Positions 1 to 10,659 of a stretch of DNA of 64,000 nt are shown piece by piece. The notes under the pieces were generated by a model that was not told where the DNA came from, searched no databases, and worked only from the letters and a program-made list of their open reading frames with translations. This DNA comes from Manis javanica (taxonomy: Eukaryota; Chordata; Mammalia; Pholidota; Manidae). Where the stretch lies: positions 11,524,501 to 11,588,500 of the forward strand of contig NC_133167.1 of NCBI RefSeq assembly GCF_040802235.1, given 5' to 3'. How positions within the stretch are numbered: position 1 is the stretch's first letter; each line of letters starts with the position of its first letter. The position numbers were made by a program, and so were the translations under genes.

Positions 1-3
1 GTA

Positions 4-201
4 GTGCTCCAAAATCTTACAACTACAGACTATCTACTGTTAAAAGAACATACGGGATGTGAACAGTTCCCAGAAATGGGTTGCTTTAATTTGTCTGATT
101 TCTCTCAGACTGTTCAGGTACAGTTGGACAATATCCATCATATCATAGACAAATTTTCACAAATGCCTAGGGTGCCAAACTGGTTTTCTTGGCTTCACTG
201 A
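4..201 (+). pseudogene. Env TM (fusion subunit) remnant, copy A
   Basis: Sixty-five codons resemble the disulfide-loop region of gammaretrovirus-type Env TM. A leucine-rich stretch with LQNL and DYLLLKEH leads to one cysteine (CEQFPEMGC) and then CFNLSDF. The family normally has a CX6CC motif. Here the first Cys of the final pair is Gly, so the motif is broken. The frame ends at TGA 199-201, where copy B reads Trp just before its membrane anchor, so this copy lacks the anchor. The upstream part lies outside the window. It is an inactive fossil. Confidence 0.7.
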
Positions 202-923
202 AGATGGCTGGTAATTATAGATCTGCTTTGGTTATGTAACTGTATTCCTATTATGTTAATGTGTGTGCGCAATTTAGTTAGTAGTTTAAAACCTATACAT
301 GCTTAAGTTACTCTACAAGAAGATATATCAAAGAAATAATCAATCCTCCCATGTTTTCTTCCATCTGCTACCTCTATAGCTTTTCTTCTTCCTTCCTAAT
401 TACAACCGTTAAATAGAATTTGTGCCTCATATCGAATTCACTGAGTATCATAACTCCTCCAAGTGGTAAAGATACCTCAAGACAAATGCTGGGCATAGAA
501 GCCACAGGGAATAAATCTGCAAAGAAGTAAAAAGCTAACCTTTTCAAACAATATGGCTTCTCTCTCACTTACCAACTTTACATTCCCCTGTATGGCCCCG
601 GAAGATGACTGGTTAGCCAGAGACAGGTAAGATTCCTCAAGGGAGGAACAACCTAGGACAGGCACAGTTGCAGGGCGGCCATCAGGTGAGAAATTGGGGA
701 TCAACAGTGGTGAAGCTTAGAACCTCACCCCACCCCCCCCCGTTTTGAGAGAAATCTTCTGCATCCGTGGATGTTTTAATGCTTGGATTAGCACACAGTC
801 TACAGGCACACACCTGATCATCTACAATTGCTCTCTTACAACACTAAACTCTGTTTTCTACCTTTATCTTGCATCTACCTACCACTGCAGCATTTTATTA
901 AAAATAAAAATAATAATAATAAT

Positions 924-934
924 AAAGGGAGAAA
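924..934 (+). other. Polypurine tract at the U3 boundary, copy A
   Basis: An uninterrupted purine run (AAAGGGAGAAA) stands immediately before TGTGGGATCC. In retroviruses this is the plus-strand primer site, and it fixes the LTR start at 935. In copy B the tract is intact (35633-35643 on the minus strand), but the LTR begins TA instead of TG. Confidence 0.7.
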
Positions 935-1257
935 TGTGGGATCCACATATAAATCAAGTATAAAAATCAAACAAATATTCATATTTGACCTGATTGTTTA
1001 TAGTTCATAATGCATGATCAAAACTGAAAGTTTCTGTGATGACTGCCCTTGTACTGTTCACCATGTAAGAACTTATTCACTATGTAAGAATTTGTTCACC
1101 TTGTAAGAATTTGTTCCTTATGCTTCAGAAGATCCGAGACTGACGAGAATTAGGCTTTAGATGGATTAATGATTGTGTATTGAGCATTGACTCCCCTATA
1201 CAGAATTTTATTGTTGTTAACAACCATTTGATCAATAAATATGAGAGATGCCCTCTC
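935..1257 (+). repeat. Truncated 3' LTR (U3-R only), copy A
   Basis: About 323 bp start with TG after the purine tract and end in CCCTCTC, 18 bp past the AATAAA at 1234-1239, directly followed by the A tail. It holds three similar phrases around 1060-1115, each built on GTAAGAA and TTGTTC or TTATTCAC, which form a short degenerate tandem repeat. Because it stops at the polyadenylation site, it marks an RNA end and not a provirus end. Confidence 0.7.
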
Positions 1258-1479
1258 AAAAAAAAAAAAAAGATGGGTAGGCAGCAGTAAAAAGGAACAA
1301 CTTATTAGTGTACATAACAACTTGGAAAGTTATCCAGGGAATTCTGCTGACTGTAAAGAGCCAATCCTAGAAGGTACATAGAGTAGGATTCTATGTATAC
1401 AGCACTTTTGAAATGAAAAAATTATGGAAATGAAGAGATTTTAGGGGTTACAGGAGCAAGGGAGGAGATGTGGTGGTGG

Positions 1480-1647
1480 GAGGATCATATGAGCACACAT
1501 GTGCACATGAGCACAGGTCAACCTGGTGACATCTGAATGGGATCAGTGCATCGTGTCCATGTCTGGGAAATGTACTTTAGCTTTGTAAGATGTTACCAAG
1601 GCGGAAACTGACTAAAGTATACTTGGTCTCAAAAAAAAAAAAAAAAA
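1480..1647 (+). mobile_element. Old L1 (L1M-type) 3' end with poly(A)
   Basis: The phrase around 1585-1615 (TTTGTAAGATGTTACCAAGG, then GGAAACTGAC) is the well-known end of mammalian L1M 3' UTRs. It is followed by a 17-A tail at 1631-1647. Only the last 150 bp or so are present. Family known, subfamily not determined. Confidence 0.6.
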
Positions 1648-2309
1648 GTGGCCAATTGGAAACATCACTGCTGTTAGCAGATAATAATGTTATGTTAGTG
1701 TTATAGATTTATTTGGAAGAGAACTCAGATTTGTATGAAAACTTATTTTTCCTCTCAAAAAAAAAAATACATTAAGTACTGGTGATAACACACATCCACA
1801 GACACATGGACATTCACACACACTAACTAGTCTATCACTCTAAATTTTTCTCTGCCCTTGAAACTTATTCCCAGAGGAGAAGCTCAGCATCACACAGCCC
1901 ACTGCTTCAGGGGTCTTTCTTTCGAGTATTCTCCCCTTATTTCAGGGACCAGCCACTGGAGAAAAGGGGACAGAGGAGCAGTGGGCCAGTGGGTTCCTCA
2001 CTTGCTGCAGATACGGAGAACCCTGTCTCCTTAGTTCAGTCTTTCTGTTTTCACTAGGAAAAGTACATACAGGACCTTATAAGTATATGCTTTCTAATTA
2101 GACATTGTCTAATCTGCCCCGTGTCAGGTTTGCTCAGCGTCTCAACAGAATAACAAACGCAGAAAGGCAGTAAAATTGGGCCAGATTAACTTCCATAATC
2201 TTTGCCATCTCTCCTCTTTAGTAGTTAAAGTTATGCCATTAGATCGGGTGCTGTGCAGGGGCAGGACTTGAGGAGCTCTCCTACTTTTCCTCTCCTGATG
2301 AAAAATTAG
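1648..2309. other. Unique intergenic sequence
   Basis: No gene or clear repeat. There is an A-run at 1758-1768 and a CA-rich stretch at 1788-1825. The rest looks like ordinary non-coding DNA. Confidence 0.5.
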
Positions 2310-2555
2310 TTATTTTTATTGCCATATACTAAGTCCTACTCTGTCCACATACACTGTCCAGTTAAGTCACACAATCCTGGAGTTTTAGAGTTTTTTTATT
2401 GTTATGTCTATTTCATAAATAAGGAAACACATTTTTCAGAGTGGCAGGATAATCTACCAAGGACCACTCATCTAGTTAATGGCAGAGCAAAGATTTGAAT
2501 TTAAACCTGGCTTTAAAACCCATTCACTCTTTATTACCACCTTGCTGTTACCTGT
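2310..2555 (+). repeat. MIR SINE
   Basis: The stretch runs from AATAAGGAAAC through CTAGTTAATGGCAGAGC to GATTTGAATTTAAACCTGG. It matches the MIR core and 3' half, where family members read GAGGAAACTGAGGC ... AGTAAGTGGCAGAGCCGGGATTCGAACCC. It is diverged, as expected for an ancient SINE. Confidence 0.65.
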
Positions 2556-2698
2556 AATGAATATTAATTTAAGGAAATGCCAAATGATACTGGACATTAC
2601 TTTAAAGTCATGAGAATGTAAATTTCACAGAATAAACACTTGTGAATGAAAACTATATTAGTCAGGGTTTTCCAGAGAAACAGAAAACCTATAGGTTT

Positions 2699-2787
2699 AT
2701 ATATATATATATATACACACATATACATACATATATATATATGCACACACACAAACACACATTACATTATATATGTATTATATACAT
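2699..2787. repeat. TA/CA microsatellite at the left edge of the insert
   Basis: Alternating (TA)n, (CA)n and ATAC repeats expanded from the TA-rich part of the LTR. The templated insert begins directly at its right end, and a similar TA stretch (3188-3228) follows the insert. The break therefore fell inside an alternating AT tract. Confidence 0.8.
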
Positions 2788-3187
2788 TGTGCATTTGGGC
2801 AGTGTATATCTCTAACCCCCAGGTTTTACCTAGTCCCATATTTAAATCATTGATCCAAAATAAATAACTAAGTGCACTCATAAAAACTTCTGACAGTTTT
2901 CATGAGCAGTGATCACTGAACACAAGTGTTTTCTGGACACCATATACCACACCCAATTTACTTAGCATTGTATTTTCAGAGGTTTTCCCTGTTCATCTGT
3001 AATCCAGGATGAAAAGTTAACTAGGCAATGAGCAAAATTTTTTAGTATAACTTCTAAAATAGAAGCTTACAAAAAAGTGAATGGACCCATGAGGCTTGAA
3101 GCAAAGTGGTGTAAGACTCATCAACAAAGCATTAAAAGGTGAGAGGGTCTCATAATATTATGTAGCGAACACTCTTCCTGTATTTAT
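2788..3187. other. Patchwork insert made of three segments copied from elsewhere in this window
   Basis: Piece 1, 2788-2863, is the reverse complement of 43881-43957 (about 72 of 77 positions agree, one 1-base gap). Piece 2, 2865-3068, is the reverse complement of 4160-4363 (about 195 of 204 agree, no gaps). Piece 3, 3080-3187, is a direct copy of 4441-4548 (about 94% agreement, one 1-base gap). An 11-bp filler joins pieces 2 and 3. Counts were made by eye. Similar divergence suggests a single event. Template-switching repair is inferred. The alternative is three copies of an unrecognised dispersed repeat. Confidence 0.8.
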
Positions 3188-4159
3188 ATTATTATACATA
3201 TAATACATATATATATATTATTACACACATAAGGAGATTTATTACAAGGAATTGTAATTATGGTTGCTAATAAGTTGTAACTATGGTTGCTCATGTGATT
3301 ATGGATCCTAATAAATCCCAAGATCTGCAGCGAAATTGTTAAGCTGGAATCCCAGGAGAGCTAATTGTGTAGTTCCAGTCCAAAGACTGGCAGACTTGGG
3401 CCCAGGAAGAGCTGATGTTTTGAGTGAGAAGCCAGGAAAAATGCTAAGGTCTCAATCTGAAGGCTGTCAGGCAAGAGTTCTCTCTTACTTGGGCTGGGGA
3501 GGACGGTGGGGCTGGCACCAGCCCGTTTGTTTCATTCAGGCCTTCATCTGATTGGATGAAGCCCACCCACTGTAGGGAGGGCAACCTGCTTTACTCAGTC
3601 TACTGATTCATGTTAATCTCATCCAAAAACACCCTCACAGAAACACCCAGAACAATGTTTGATCAAATATCTAGGCACCCCATGGCTCAGTCAAATGGAC
3701 ATATATAATTAAATATTACAGGAACCTCATAGCATAACAAACTTATTTCTGGGACTGTCAGTTTTTCTGTTAACTTTCTAAAAATTAGATTGTGGAACTT
3801 CATAATAATCCACCAATCTTATGTTTTAAAAAATGTACTATATATGTATTTTTCAGAAAATACATTTTTATGTTATGACAAATCTATTTGCTTTGGGTTT
3901 CAATTATCTTATTCTCTTGCAGTGATTAACCTGACTCTTAAATAAATTGTGAAAAGCTTCAAGAATCTGTTTTGGTAATTCCTCCGGGTAGCATAGAACA
4001 CTAAGGACAGTAATTGATTCCTTAAATTTTCATTTAAGTCAGGTTATTTTTACCCACAGGCTATCAGTTATCAAATGTATATTTATCAACATGGCTCTGT
4101 CTTCTTAATTTTGAAACTTTGCATTTTTAGAGAATAAATGGTCTTCATTGAATTTTTAG

Positions 4160-4548
4160 AAGCTTCTATTTTAGAAGTCATACTAAAAAATTTTGCTCAT
4201 TGCCTAGTTAACTTTTCATCCTGGATTATAGATGAACAGGGAAAACCTCTCAAAACACAATGCCAAGTAAATTGGGTGTGGTATATGGTGTCCAGAAAAC
4301 ACTTCTGTTCAATGATCACTGCTCATGAAAACTGTCAGAAGTTTTTACGAATGCACTTAGTTAAAAATCATCAAGGTAATAATTTTATGGTACTTAATAT
4401 TTTCAAATGGAATTACATTTGTTCAACCTGATTAGTAGTTAATGGACCCATGAGGCTTGAAGCAAAGTGGTATAAGACTCATCAATCAAAGCATTAAAAG
4501 GTGAGAGGGTCTCGCAACATTATGTAGCCAGCACTCTTCCTGTATTTA
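4160..4548 (+). other. Apparent source locus for pieces 2 and 3 of the patchwork insert
   Basis: 4160-4363 and 4441-4548 are homologous to 2865-3068 (inverted) and 3080-3187 (direct). The 77 bp between them here are absent from the insert. A 97-codon open frame (4138-4431) overlaps, but it shows no recognisable motif and is not conserved as a frame in the copy. The sequence does not match any repeat family I know. Confidence 0.7.
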
Positions 4549-5620
4549 GATCTTAATGATTCCAGTTTGTAAAAATCTATTCTATTTTCAAATCTCTCAG
4601 GATTCCCTAAGGATTTATTACAAAAATCAGCTATTGTACAGCAGCACGTAGCAGTAATAAAATATGCTCTTGATATTTTTAAGCATAAAACAGAGGGACT
4701 TGGAAGATTCATCTTTCTCTTTACTTCAAAAATTTATGGAATACCAGCTAATAAGTACTTTCTTATTTCAAGAAGATTCTTTAAACTTTAATGAGAATGG
4801 TTAGAATATCAAATTAAATATAACCACAGCTCCTACTAACCCTTTTTAAATACTGGTCCAATGAGAGAAAAGAGCAAATGGGAGAAAAGAAAAAATGTCT
4901 GATACATGCAGGTCCCTGAGGGTTGAGCGCTTCTCTGAAGGGCCTGTAAGAGCCACTTGAGTACAGGAGTTAGTAGCTTGTGGGATCTAGCCTTCCAGGG
5001 GGCAGTCATCCTTGCAAAGCCCTTTTTCTTTAGCAGATCCCTGAGAGGCTCAGATTTCAAGTCATGGCATCAGTACAACAGATCTTTTGGTGTCCAGAAT
5101 ATGCAGGAATCCTCAAGTTAGAATTAATAGATTCAGTGTCTAACTGTTTTTGTCTCTAAACATCTTGAATTGAGATTGAAATGCAAAACAATTTGATTGT
5201 TGGGACTGAATCAGGGAGATTTATTTGTGCAGGAGATTTATTTGTGCAGAAAATATTTTTGATTAGTCGGTTTTCTTTTAGGAAATGTGGAGGTTTAGTG
5301 ACTGCTAAAGCTCACTTACAGGTAAAGTCTAGTACACATAACTATTTCACAGCTTGAGTTTGCATTCAGATTCACACACTCCTGGAGTGTGGTGTCTAGA
5401 TCACTAGGAATTTATTTGAAGAATCAGTTGCCAGGAGAGGTTGGGTCTAAAAGGATAATCCACACACAAGGTAAGAGTAAGAGAAAAAAAAATGGAAATA
5501 AAAGAAGTTACTTATTGAAACAATGACCCAAATGAGAGGTGGGAAGGATCATTGAAAATGGGTCTTTCTAGATGGTAGAACTTTGGGCTCCGGAAAAGAG
5601 TGAAAGTTCAGGAAAAAAAA

Positions 5621-5623
<3 letters not shown>
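4549..5623. other. Unique intergenic sequence
   Basis: No gene seen. A 17-bp unit (GGAGATTTATTTGTGCA) is exactly duplicated in tandem at 5215-5248. Otherwise ordinary AT-rich DNA. Confidence 0.5.

Positions 5624-5691
<68 letters not shown>
5624..5691. repeat. Pure (AT)n microsatellite, about 34 units
   Basis: Sixty-eight bases of uninterrupted alternating AT. Perfect tracts of this length can extrude as cruciforms and are highly length-variable. The Tyr-Ile-Tyr open frames across it are artefacts. Confidence 0.98.
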
Positions 5692-5692
<1 letters not shown>

Positions 5693-7184
5693 GGTCTCTG
5701 ATAAAGGGATTCAACCCACTCTCTCCTAAAGCCAAATTCCTGCATGGTGGCAGGGAGAGGGTGTGGGATGGATTTCCCATAGAGTTTTGGGAACTTAAAA
5801 CCAGAAGAGATTTTATTATACATTTGTGTCTAAATCCCTAGAATCTGGCGAGGCTCACAGAGGGCCTTGTGCATGACCTGGGGATAAAAGAACATGACGG
5901 AGGCATGAATGTATCTTAACCCAGACTTGGATATCACTGCCAAGTTTTCCTGGCTTCAGAGCAGAGCAGGAGAAGGGCTGACTGTAGCCAACACCCAGAA
6001 TGGGAGACCAGCTCCTGAGAGGGTGGAAGGATGGTCACAGAGGGACCTGTCACCTCGGCTGATGTCAGTATGCGCATATGGGGATCAGGGGCCTGGGTAC
6101 CTTCTCCCTCCATGCTTTGACCACCCTGGAGCCCCCAGAATATTAGTGTTCCCTGGGAAAAGGAGTAGGGTGAGGGGAAGCCCACATTGCTTGAAAAGTT
6201 CTGAAGAAACTGCTGCTTCTCTGAATGAGAGATTTGCAAATTATAAGATAGTATCAGGACACATAACTTGAAGAGAGAAGGCAGGAAAGGTGAGAAAGAG
6301 AGAAAAGAAGAGAGAGAGGAACAAAAGAAAGGGAAAGGAGAGGAAAGCAACTGGCAATTGGAAATGGTAAAACCAAACGGTTCAAAAATGTCATTGTCTG
6401 CATAGAAACAAAGAACGTGTGGTACCATCTGGTATCATAAAATAAAACCAAACCCACCCTGATCTGAGGAACATCTCTTTCAGCTTCCACAGAGGTCCCA
6501 ACATGACATTTCTGAAATGAAAATGTGATTCTGATGTAGTGTTGGAGGCAGCAGTAAAATTTCCTGCACCAGCATAATAGTGTAGCTATCTGTATGTCCT
6601 CTATTTCTGGAGCCAGTCTATAGGAAAAGCATGGACAACTTAGTTGTAAGCACAGAAAAGAGTGTAAAGGTTGGTAAAGTTAATTACTTAAAAAGGAAAA
6701 AACTCACTGGTAAGGTGAGGGATAAAACACAGAGGGAAGTGTGGAGAAAATGTGTAAGGGAGGAATGAGGGTAGAGACGGCTTTGTCTTAATAAATGGAG
6801 AAGGTCAACAAATACCATAAAAATCGTATCGAATAGAAAAAAAGGAATGTATGTTCCCAAGGATTTAAAAGACCAATATAAAAACTAAGAACAGTAACAC
6901 AATTACCAAATATTGGGACTAGGGCTGGAGAGCATGGGTCAAAGTGCATTTAAGCTAACTCACCATTTGTAGTGAGGAAAAATAGGTATTGTTTTTGTTA
7001 TCTAAAATTATGGAGGGAGCCACCATAGATGTAAAATAATCAAAATTAAAAGAGATCTGTAGGGCATGGAATTAGGAAATAAGGAGAATTCAAGAACTTG
7101 AATTTTGTATAGTTCTTCTGTACAGTTTGATCTTAGTGTGAGCAAGAATTACTACAATACGGATTCAGTGACAGGAGTAATGAT
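5692..7184. other. Intergenic sequence with a purine-rich tract
   Basis: 6272-6350 is strongly purine-biased (GAGA and GGAA runs) and accounts for the long antisense open frames there, which are low-complexity artefacts. 5700-6260 is richer in GC than its surroundings and could be an old LTR, but I cannot name it. Confidence 0.5.
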
Positions 7185-7325
7185 GCCATTTAGTGCAGTG
7201 GTTAAATCCACAGGTGATGGCAAACCTGGATTTTATATCTAGCGCTTACTTTTTAGTGGCTCAGTGGCCTGAGAAATTTTCTTTAATCTCTCTTATCAGT
7301 TTCTTCAGGTGTAAAATGGGGGAGA
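7185..7325 (+). repeat. MIR SINE
   Basis: GTGCAGTGGTTAAATCCACAG, an interior with AACCTGGATTT, and AGTTTCTTCAGGTGTAAAATGG follow the MIR order: tRNA-like head, core, then the TCATCTGTAAAATGGG motif. Confidence 0.75.
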
Positions 7326-9529
7326 AAAGGAGGTTCGGGATTCACATGGGTTTAACCTGTGACTTCAATCTCTGAAAATTAATCTGTGTACAATATTTAG
7401 ACACATGGTATGTGGTATGTGAACATTGGGTTTTACAGCCTCATACTTCTAATCCTTAACAGATGTATGTTTGCCTATATAATGGTGACTCTTAAATCTA
7501 CATAACTATGTTAAATTTAGGCTTTTTAACCTGTATGTTGGTGGGGACATACAATCTCTTTAGAATGGGTTACTTTCTTTTCATCCTACAACCTTGGGCC
7601 TCCCTAGGGTTCCAGCCCCTTTTTGTCCTCCCACTGGCCCCCAGAGATCTTTCTAACCTATCCAGAACTCTCTTACACATAAAAGTCATCAGCACTTCCC
7701 AATTGCTTAAGGGGCACGTTTCCATTTCTTGGCAAAGCAGCTAATGCACTCTCCCCGGTTAACATCTTGTGAGCAAGCTTGCTGAACTCCTGTATGTACT
7801 GAAATAATCTATTGAGATAATTATTCCTCTCTGTAGGAACTGAGCTTCATTCAGTACAGATAGTAGAATTTCAACACATGTTTACTGAATGAATGAATAA
7901 ATAACAGCAAAGATGAGATTACAAAAATTGTAATAACCTTGTTGTTTTATGTGATCCAGAAATAGATAGTATTTATTCTACTTCTAAAGATCTAAAATAA
8001 ATGTATTATACAATTTCTTTCTGTGTCATATAAATCTAATATGATAAGAAAATACTATCTTTCCATGCATGTTTGGGTCTCTGATGAGAATAGAATTTTA
8101 CTGACAGTTGATTCTAAATACATATTTGTTGGATGAGTTAATACATTAATGGCTAAATGGATGAATGAATTAATGTGTATTTAATAGAAGCTCAAGAACT
8201 CCTATTAAACACAGCTAATTGAATTTAACTGCTGGCTGTATTTGAGTTTTCTCATTTTAGAATTAAAAACTTCACTTCCTAGTATAGTTAAATGTCTAGG
8301 TATTCTTAAAATAGGTGATATGTAAATGCACAGTCAGAGCAAAACTCAGGTATTCAATGCTTTATCCATTATAACGCATGTGTAAAAGCTTTTTCTCTAT
8401 TAAAAGTATTCATCCCCAAACACTAGTCTCCTTTTCAGCCTTCCTTTGTTCTCGCTACAGTCATGATACAGAGGATCGCAGCTCACCAGGAGTTGTAAAG
8501 GTCCTTAGTCACATGACCTGTGACCTGGACGGGGTGAAGACAGATCCTCCTAGAGCCGAGAGGACTGGGGCGCAGGCTGTTGAAAGCAGATGTGTGGTTA
8601 ACGTAGGGTGTTGAATGGTAATGCCTGGGATCCTGCAGCAATAGGGACTAGGAGACAAATTCAGTGGAAGACCTGACTGTACATACAAAGCAGATGAGGA
8701 AAGACCTCAATAAATTGTTTTGGCTGTGATTATTGAAGCTTGCAAATGTCTTTGATGCCAGAGCTAACCAGGAGAATCAGATTTGGTGGATCTGAACGAG
8801 CTTTCAGTTTCTGGGTTTCTTTTATTGCCCACTGCCTTTCAATATTAAAACCACTTCAGTGGCAATTCACCCAAGACTGGAGGCACACATCTGTTGCTTT
8901 CTGTTGGAGGTTGGGGCTTGGGAGCCTCTGAGTGAGTGGGGTTGGCATGATGAAAAACAGCTTGGTCTTCAGGTAAGCAAATGAGTTCATCTCATTTCAA
9001 TTATAGGATTTATGTTTCCCAGTTAGTTATAAAAATATGCTATAAAATCTAATTGCCTAGAGGCAGAAAACTGTGACAAACCTTATTCTTATTCCTTATG
9101 TCATTTCTCTTAGATTTTGACAGCATAGGCTCAAAGTATAATTTCTAAGTCAAATAAACAACAGTGCTGGAAAGGGAGTGGTTAAACTGGTTAGTGATAA
9201 CCAATAGAAGCAAATGTGTATGAATGAGTCAGACAACAAAGTCAAGAAAGAACTTTAAATATATTTCTTGTTTCCAGGTGGAGATGACAGTTAAAATAAT
9301 AGTTCTATTGCTGGGTGAGGCCATGGGTTTATGTATAAAGTAGGCTTATGAGTCGGTTTAGACCTTAGCAATTACGTCACTCACTCTCTGAGATAAAACC
9401 CTAGGATTTCCATATGTCTCCCTGGGATTCTTTTGTCTAGGGATGATTTCGACTTTAACCTTGACAACCAAGCCATGGCTATACTTCACATTCGTTGCAG
9501 TAAGCATATTTAAAAACTGTGTATTTTCA
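7326..9529. other. Intergenic sequence with L2-like tails
   Basis: Short phrases such as TTTACTGAATGAATGAATAAA (7878-7905) and GGATGAATGAATTAATG (8158-8178) look like L2 or MIR 3' ends, too short to delimit. 8450-8640 has a few CpGs but no open frame or promoter signature I can support. No gene seen. Confidence 0.4.
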
Positions 9530-9680
9530 TTTCTGATTCTCTATTTACTTTCCCCCTTAGGAGACTTTCGTCTTCATGAGGGAAGGGCCACATCTGTTCT
9601 GTCCACTATAATCTACCAGTTCACAGCACTCTGTCTGACCTGACCGGTGCTTAGTTAATAGTTGTGCAATAAAAGAGTGA
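9530..9680 (+). repeat. L2 3' end
   Basis: TCATGAGGGAAGGGCCACATCTG through CTTAGTTAATAGTTGTGCAATAAA parallels the L2 3' terminus (CATGAGGGCAGGGAC ... GTGCCTGGCACATAGTAGG). Diverged. Confidence 0.55.
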
Positions 9681-10269
9681 TGATATAAATTTGAAGGCTA
9701 AATGTTTGATGTGAAAAGCCATTTAGAGGTCGGAACAAGGGCCAGTAATAGTTGGCAATTACAAAAAAAAATGATTTTGGCTAAACTCAAGCAAAACCTA
9801 GCTAACATTTTCCAAATATGGAGTAAGATTCTCTGTGATCTGTTGAGTTCCCTTTCATCTCACGAAAACTATGCTTGGCTCATGGTGACGATCAAGTTGC
9901 TGTGCTCAGTGCTTATGGTCTCCATGACCTAACCTCCCACTGTTACTTGGGCTTCTCCCACCCGCTCAGGCTTCTCTCGGTTCCCCAGTCCACTTGCATT
10001 TCCCACTGTGTCCTTTCTGACCCTACACACTTCTTTAGACAGGACACTCCTCTCTCTGGAAAGCTTATCTCCTCTTTGCAGATAACCTCATTACCATTCT
10101 CTAAATTTTAGACTTAAAACCACTGACTGCCTACTTGGTGCTTGTGACCTCACTTTCTCTTTCCAATCCATTCCCTCTGTAACTACCTCACTACATTTTG
10201 TTATATATGCATTTTCCTGTTTCCCCAAGAGCCATGAATCCAGAAGAGTTAGGTCATTTCTTATATTTC

Positions 10270-10650
10270 ATTGGGTTGATGTTATCATGATGTTATCATG
10301 AAACTTAACATTATTCTGGGTGTTTCCGTGAGGGTGTTTTTGGATGAGTTTAACATTTACATTGGTAGACTGAGCAAAGCAGATGACCCTCCCTAATATG
10401 GGTGGGTCTCATCCAGTCAGTTGAAGACCTGAAGAGGAGGAAAGGGCTGACCCTGCCTCAAATAAGGCAGATGCCCTCCTGTCTGACTGCCTGGAGACGG
10501 AAATCAGTTTTTCCTGTGTTCAAACTTGACTGACCTGGGTCTTCAATTTACTGACTGCAGATCTTGGGACTTGTCAGCCACTATTACCAGGGGAGCTGAT
10601 TTCTTTCATATGTATGTATACATACATCCTACAGGTTCTGTTCTTTAGAC
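10270..10650 (-). mobile_element. ERVL-type solo LTR (MLT2-like), inverted
   Basis: Plus-strand reading shows TTATTCTGGGTGTTTCCGTGAGG, TGGTAGACTGAGCAAAGCAGATGACCC, a GGGTGGGTCTCATCCAGTC block and a final CAGGTTCTGTTCTTTAG. This is the reverse complement of the MLT2 layout at 2653-3720. TATGTATGTATACATACAT at 10610 is the TA-rich segment. Confidence 0.75.
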
Positions 10651-10659
10651 AAAGTTGCT

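Larger units (their letters stand above)
1..1271 (+). mobile_element. Retrovirus-derived retrocopy A: env TM end, 3' untranslated part, U3-R and poly(A)
   Basis: The 3' part of a class-I-like endogenous retrovirus, cut by the window start. In order: remains of the Env transmembrane subunit (4-201), about 720 bp of non-coding sequence, a purine tract (924-934), a TG-starting U3-R segment (935-1257) with AATAAA at 1234-1239, and a 14-A tail (1258-1271). There is no U5 after the poly(A) site. A provirus or solo LTR would keep U5, so the structure is that of a polyadenylated transcript copied back by L1 machinery. The same sequence lies on the minus strand at 35310-36562, collinear with this copy. 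Seen: order, motifs, tail, second copy. Inferred: retroposition. The family name is not assigned. Confidence 0.8.
2653..3720 (+). mobile_element. ERVL-type solo LTR (MLT2-like), interrupted by a 400-bp insert
   Basis: The start (TATTAGTCAGGGTTTTCCAG, then AGAAACAGAA) and the 3' half (AGGAGATTTATTACAAGGAATTG, CCCACTGTAGGGAGGGCAACC, CTTTACTCAGTCTACTGATTCA, CACCCTCACAGAAACACCC) match the MLT2 LTR family of ERVL. The LTR body is split inside its TA-rich segment by 2788-3187, which is not LTR sequence. A second MLT2-like LTR lies inverted at 10270-10650. The LTR is ancient and has no coding capacity. Family name from memory. Confidence 0.75.

Noticed and set aside
374-704. Open frames antisense to retrocopy A (374-568 and 477-704), with near-identical partners in copy B (36186-35992 and 36122-35895)
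   Set aside because: They are shared only because the repeat is shared. They overlap one another in different frames, lie in the non-coding part between env and the LTR, and show no protein motif.
2788-3068. Idea that pieces from 4.2 kb and 43.9 kb are a spliced retrogene
   Set aside because: The joins do not fall at GT/AG sites in the source loci (AAAATC follows 4363), there is no poly(A), and the third piece is in the opposite orientation.
4138-4431. 97-codon frame at the patchwork source locus
   Set aside because: No motif, no splice or initiation context, and the copied segment at 2865-3068 does not preserve a frame.
5934-6428. 164-codon minus-strand frame
   Set aside because: Its Ser/Leu/Phe-rich part is the translation of the purine tract at 6272-6350, and no homology is recognised.
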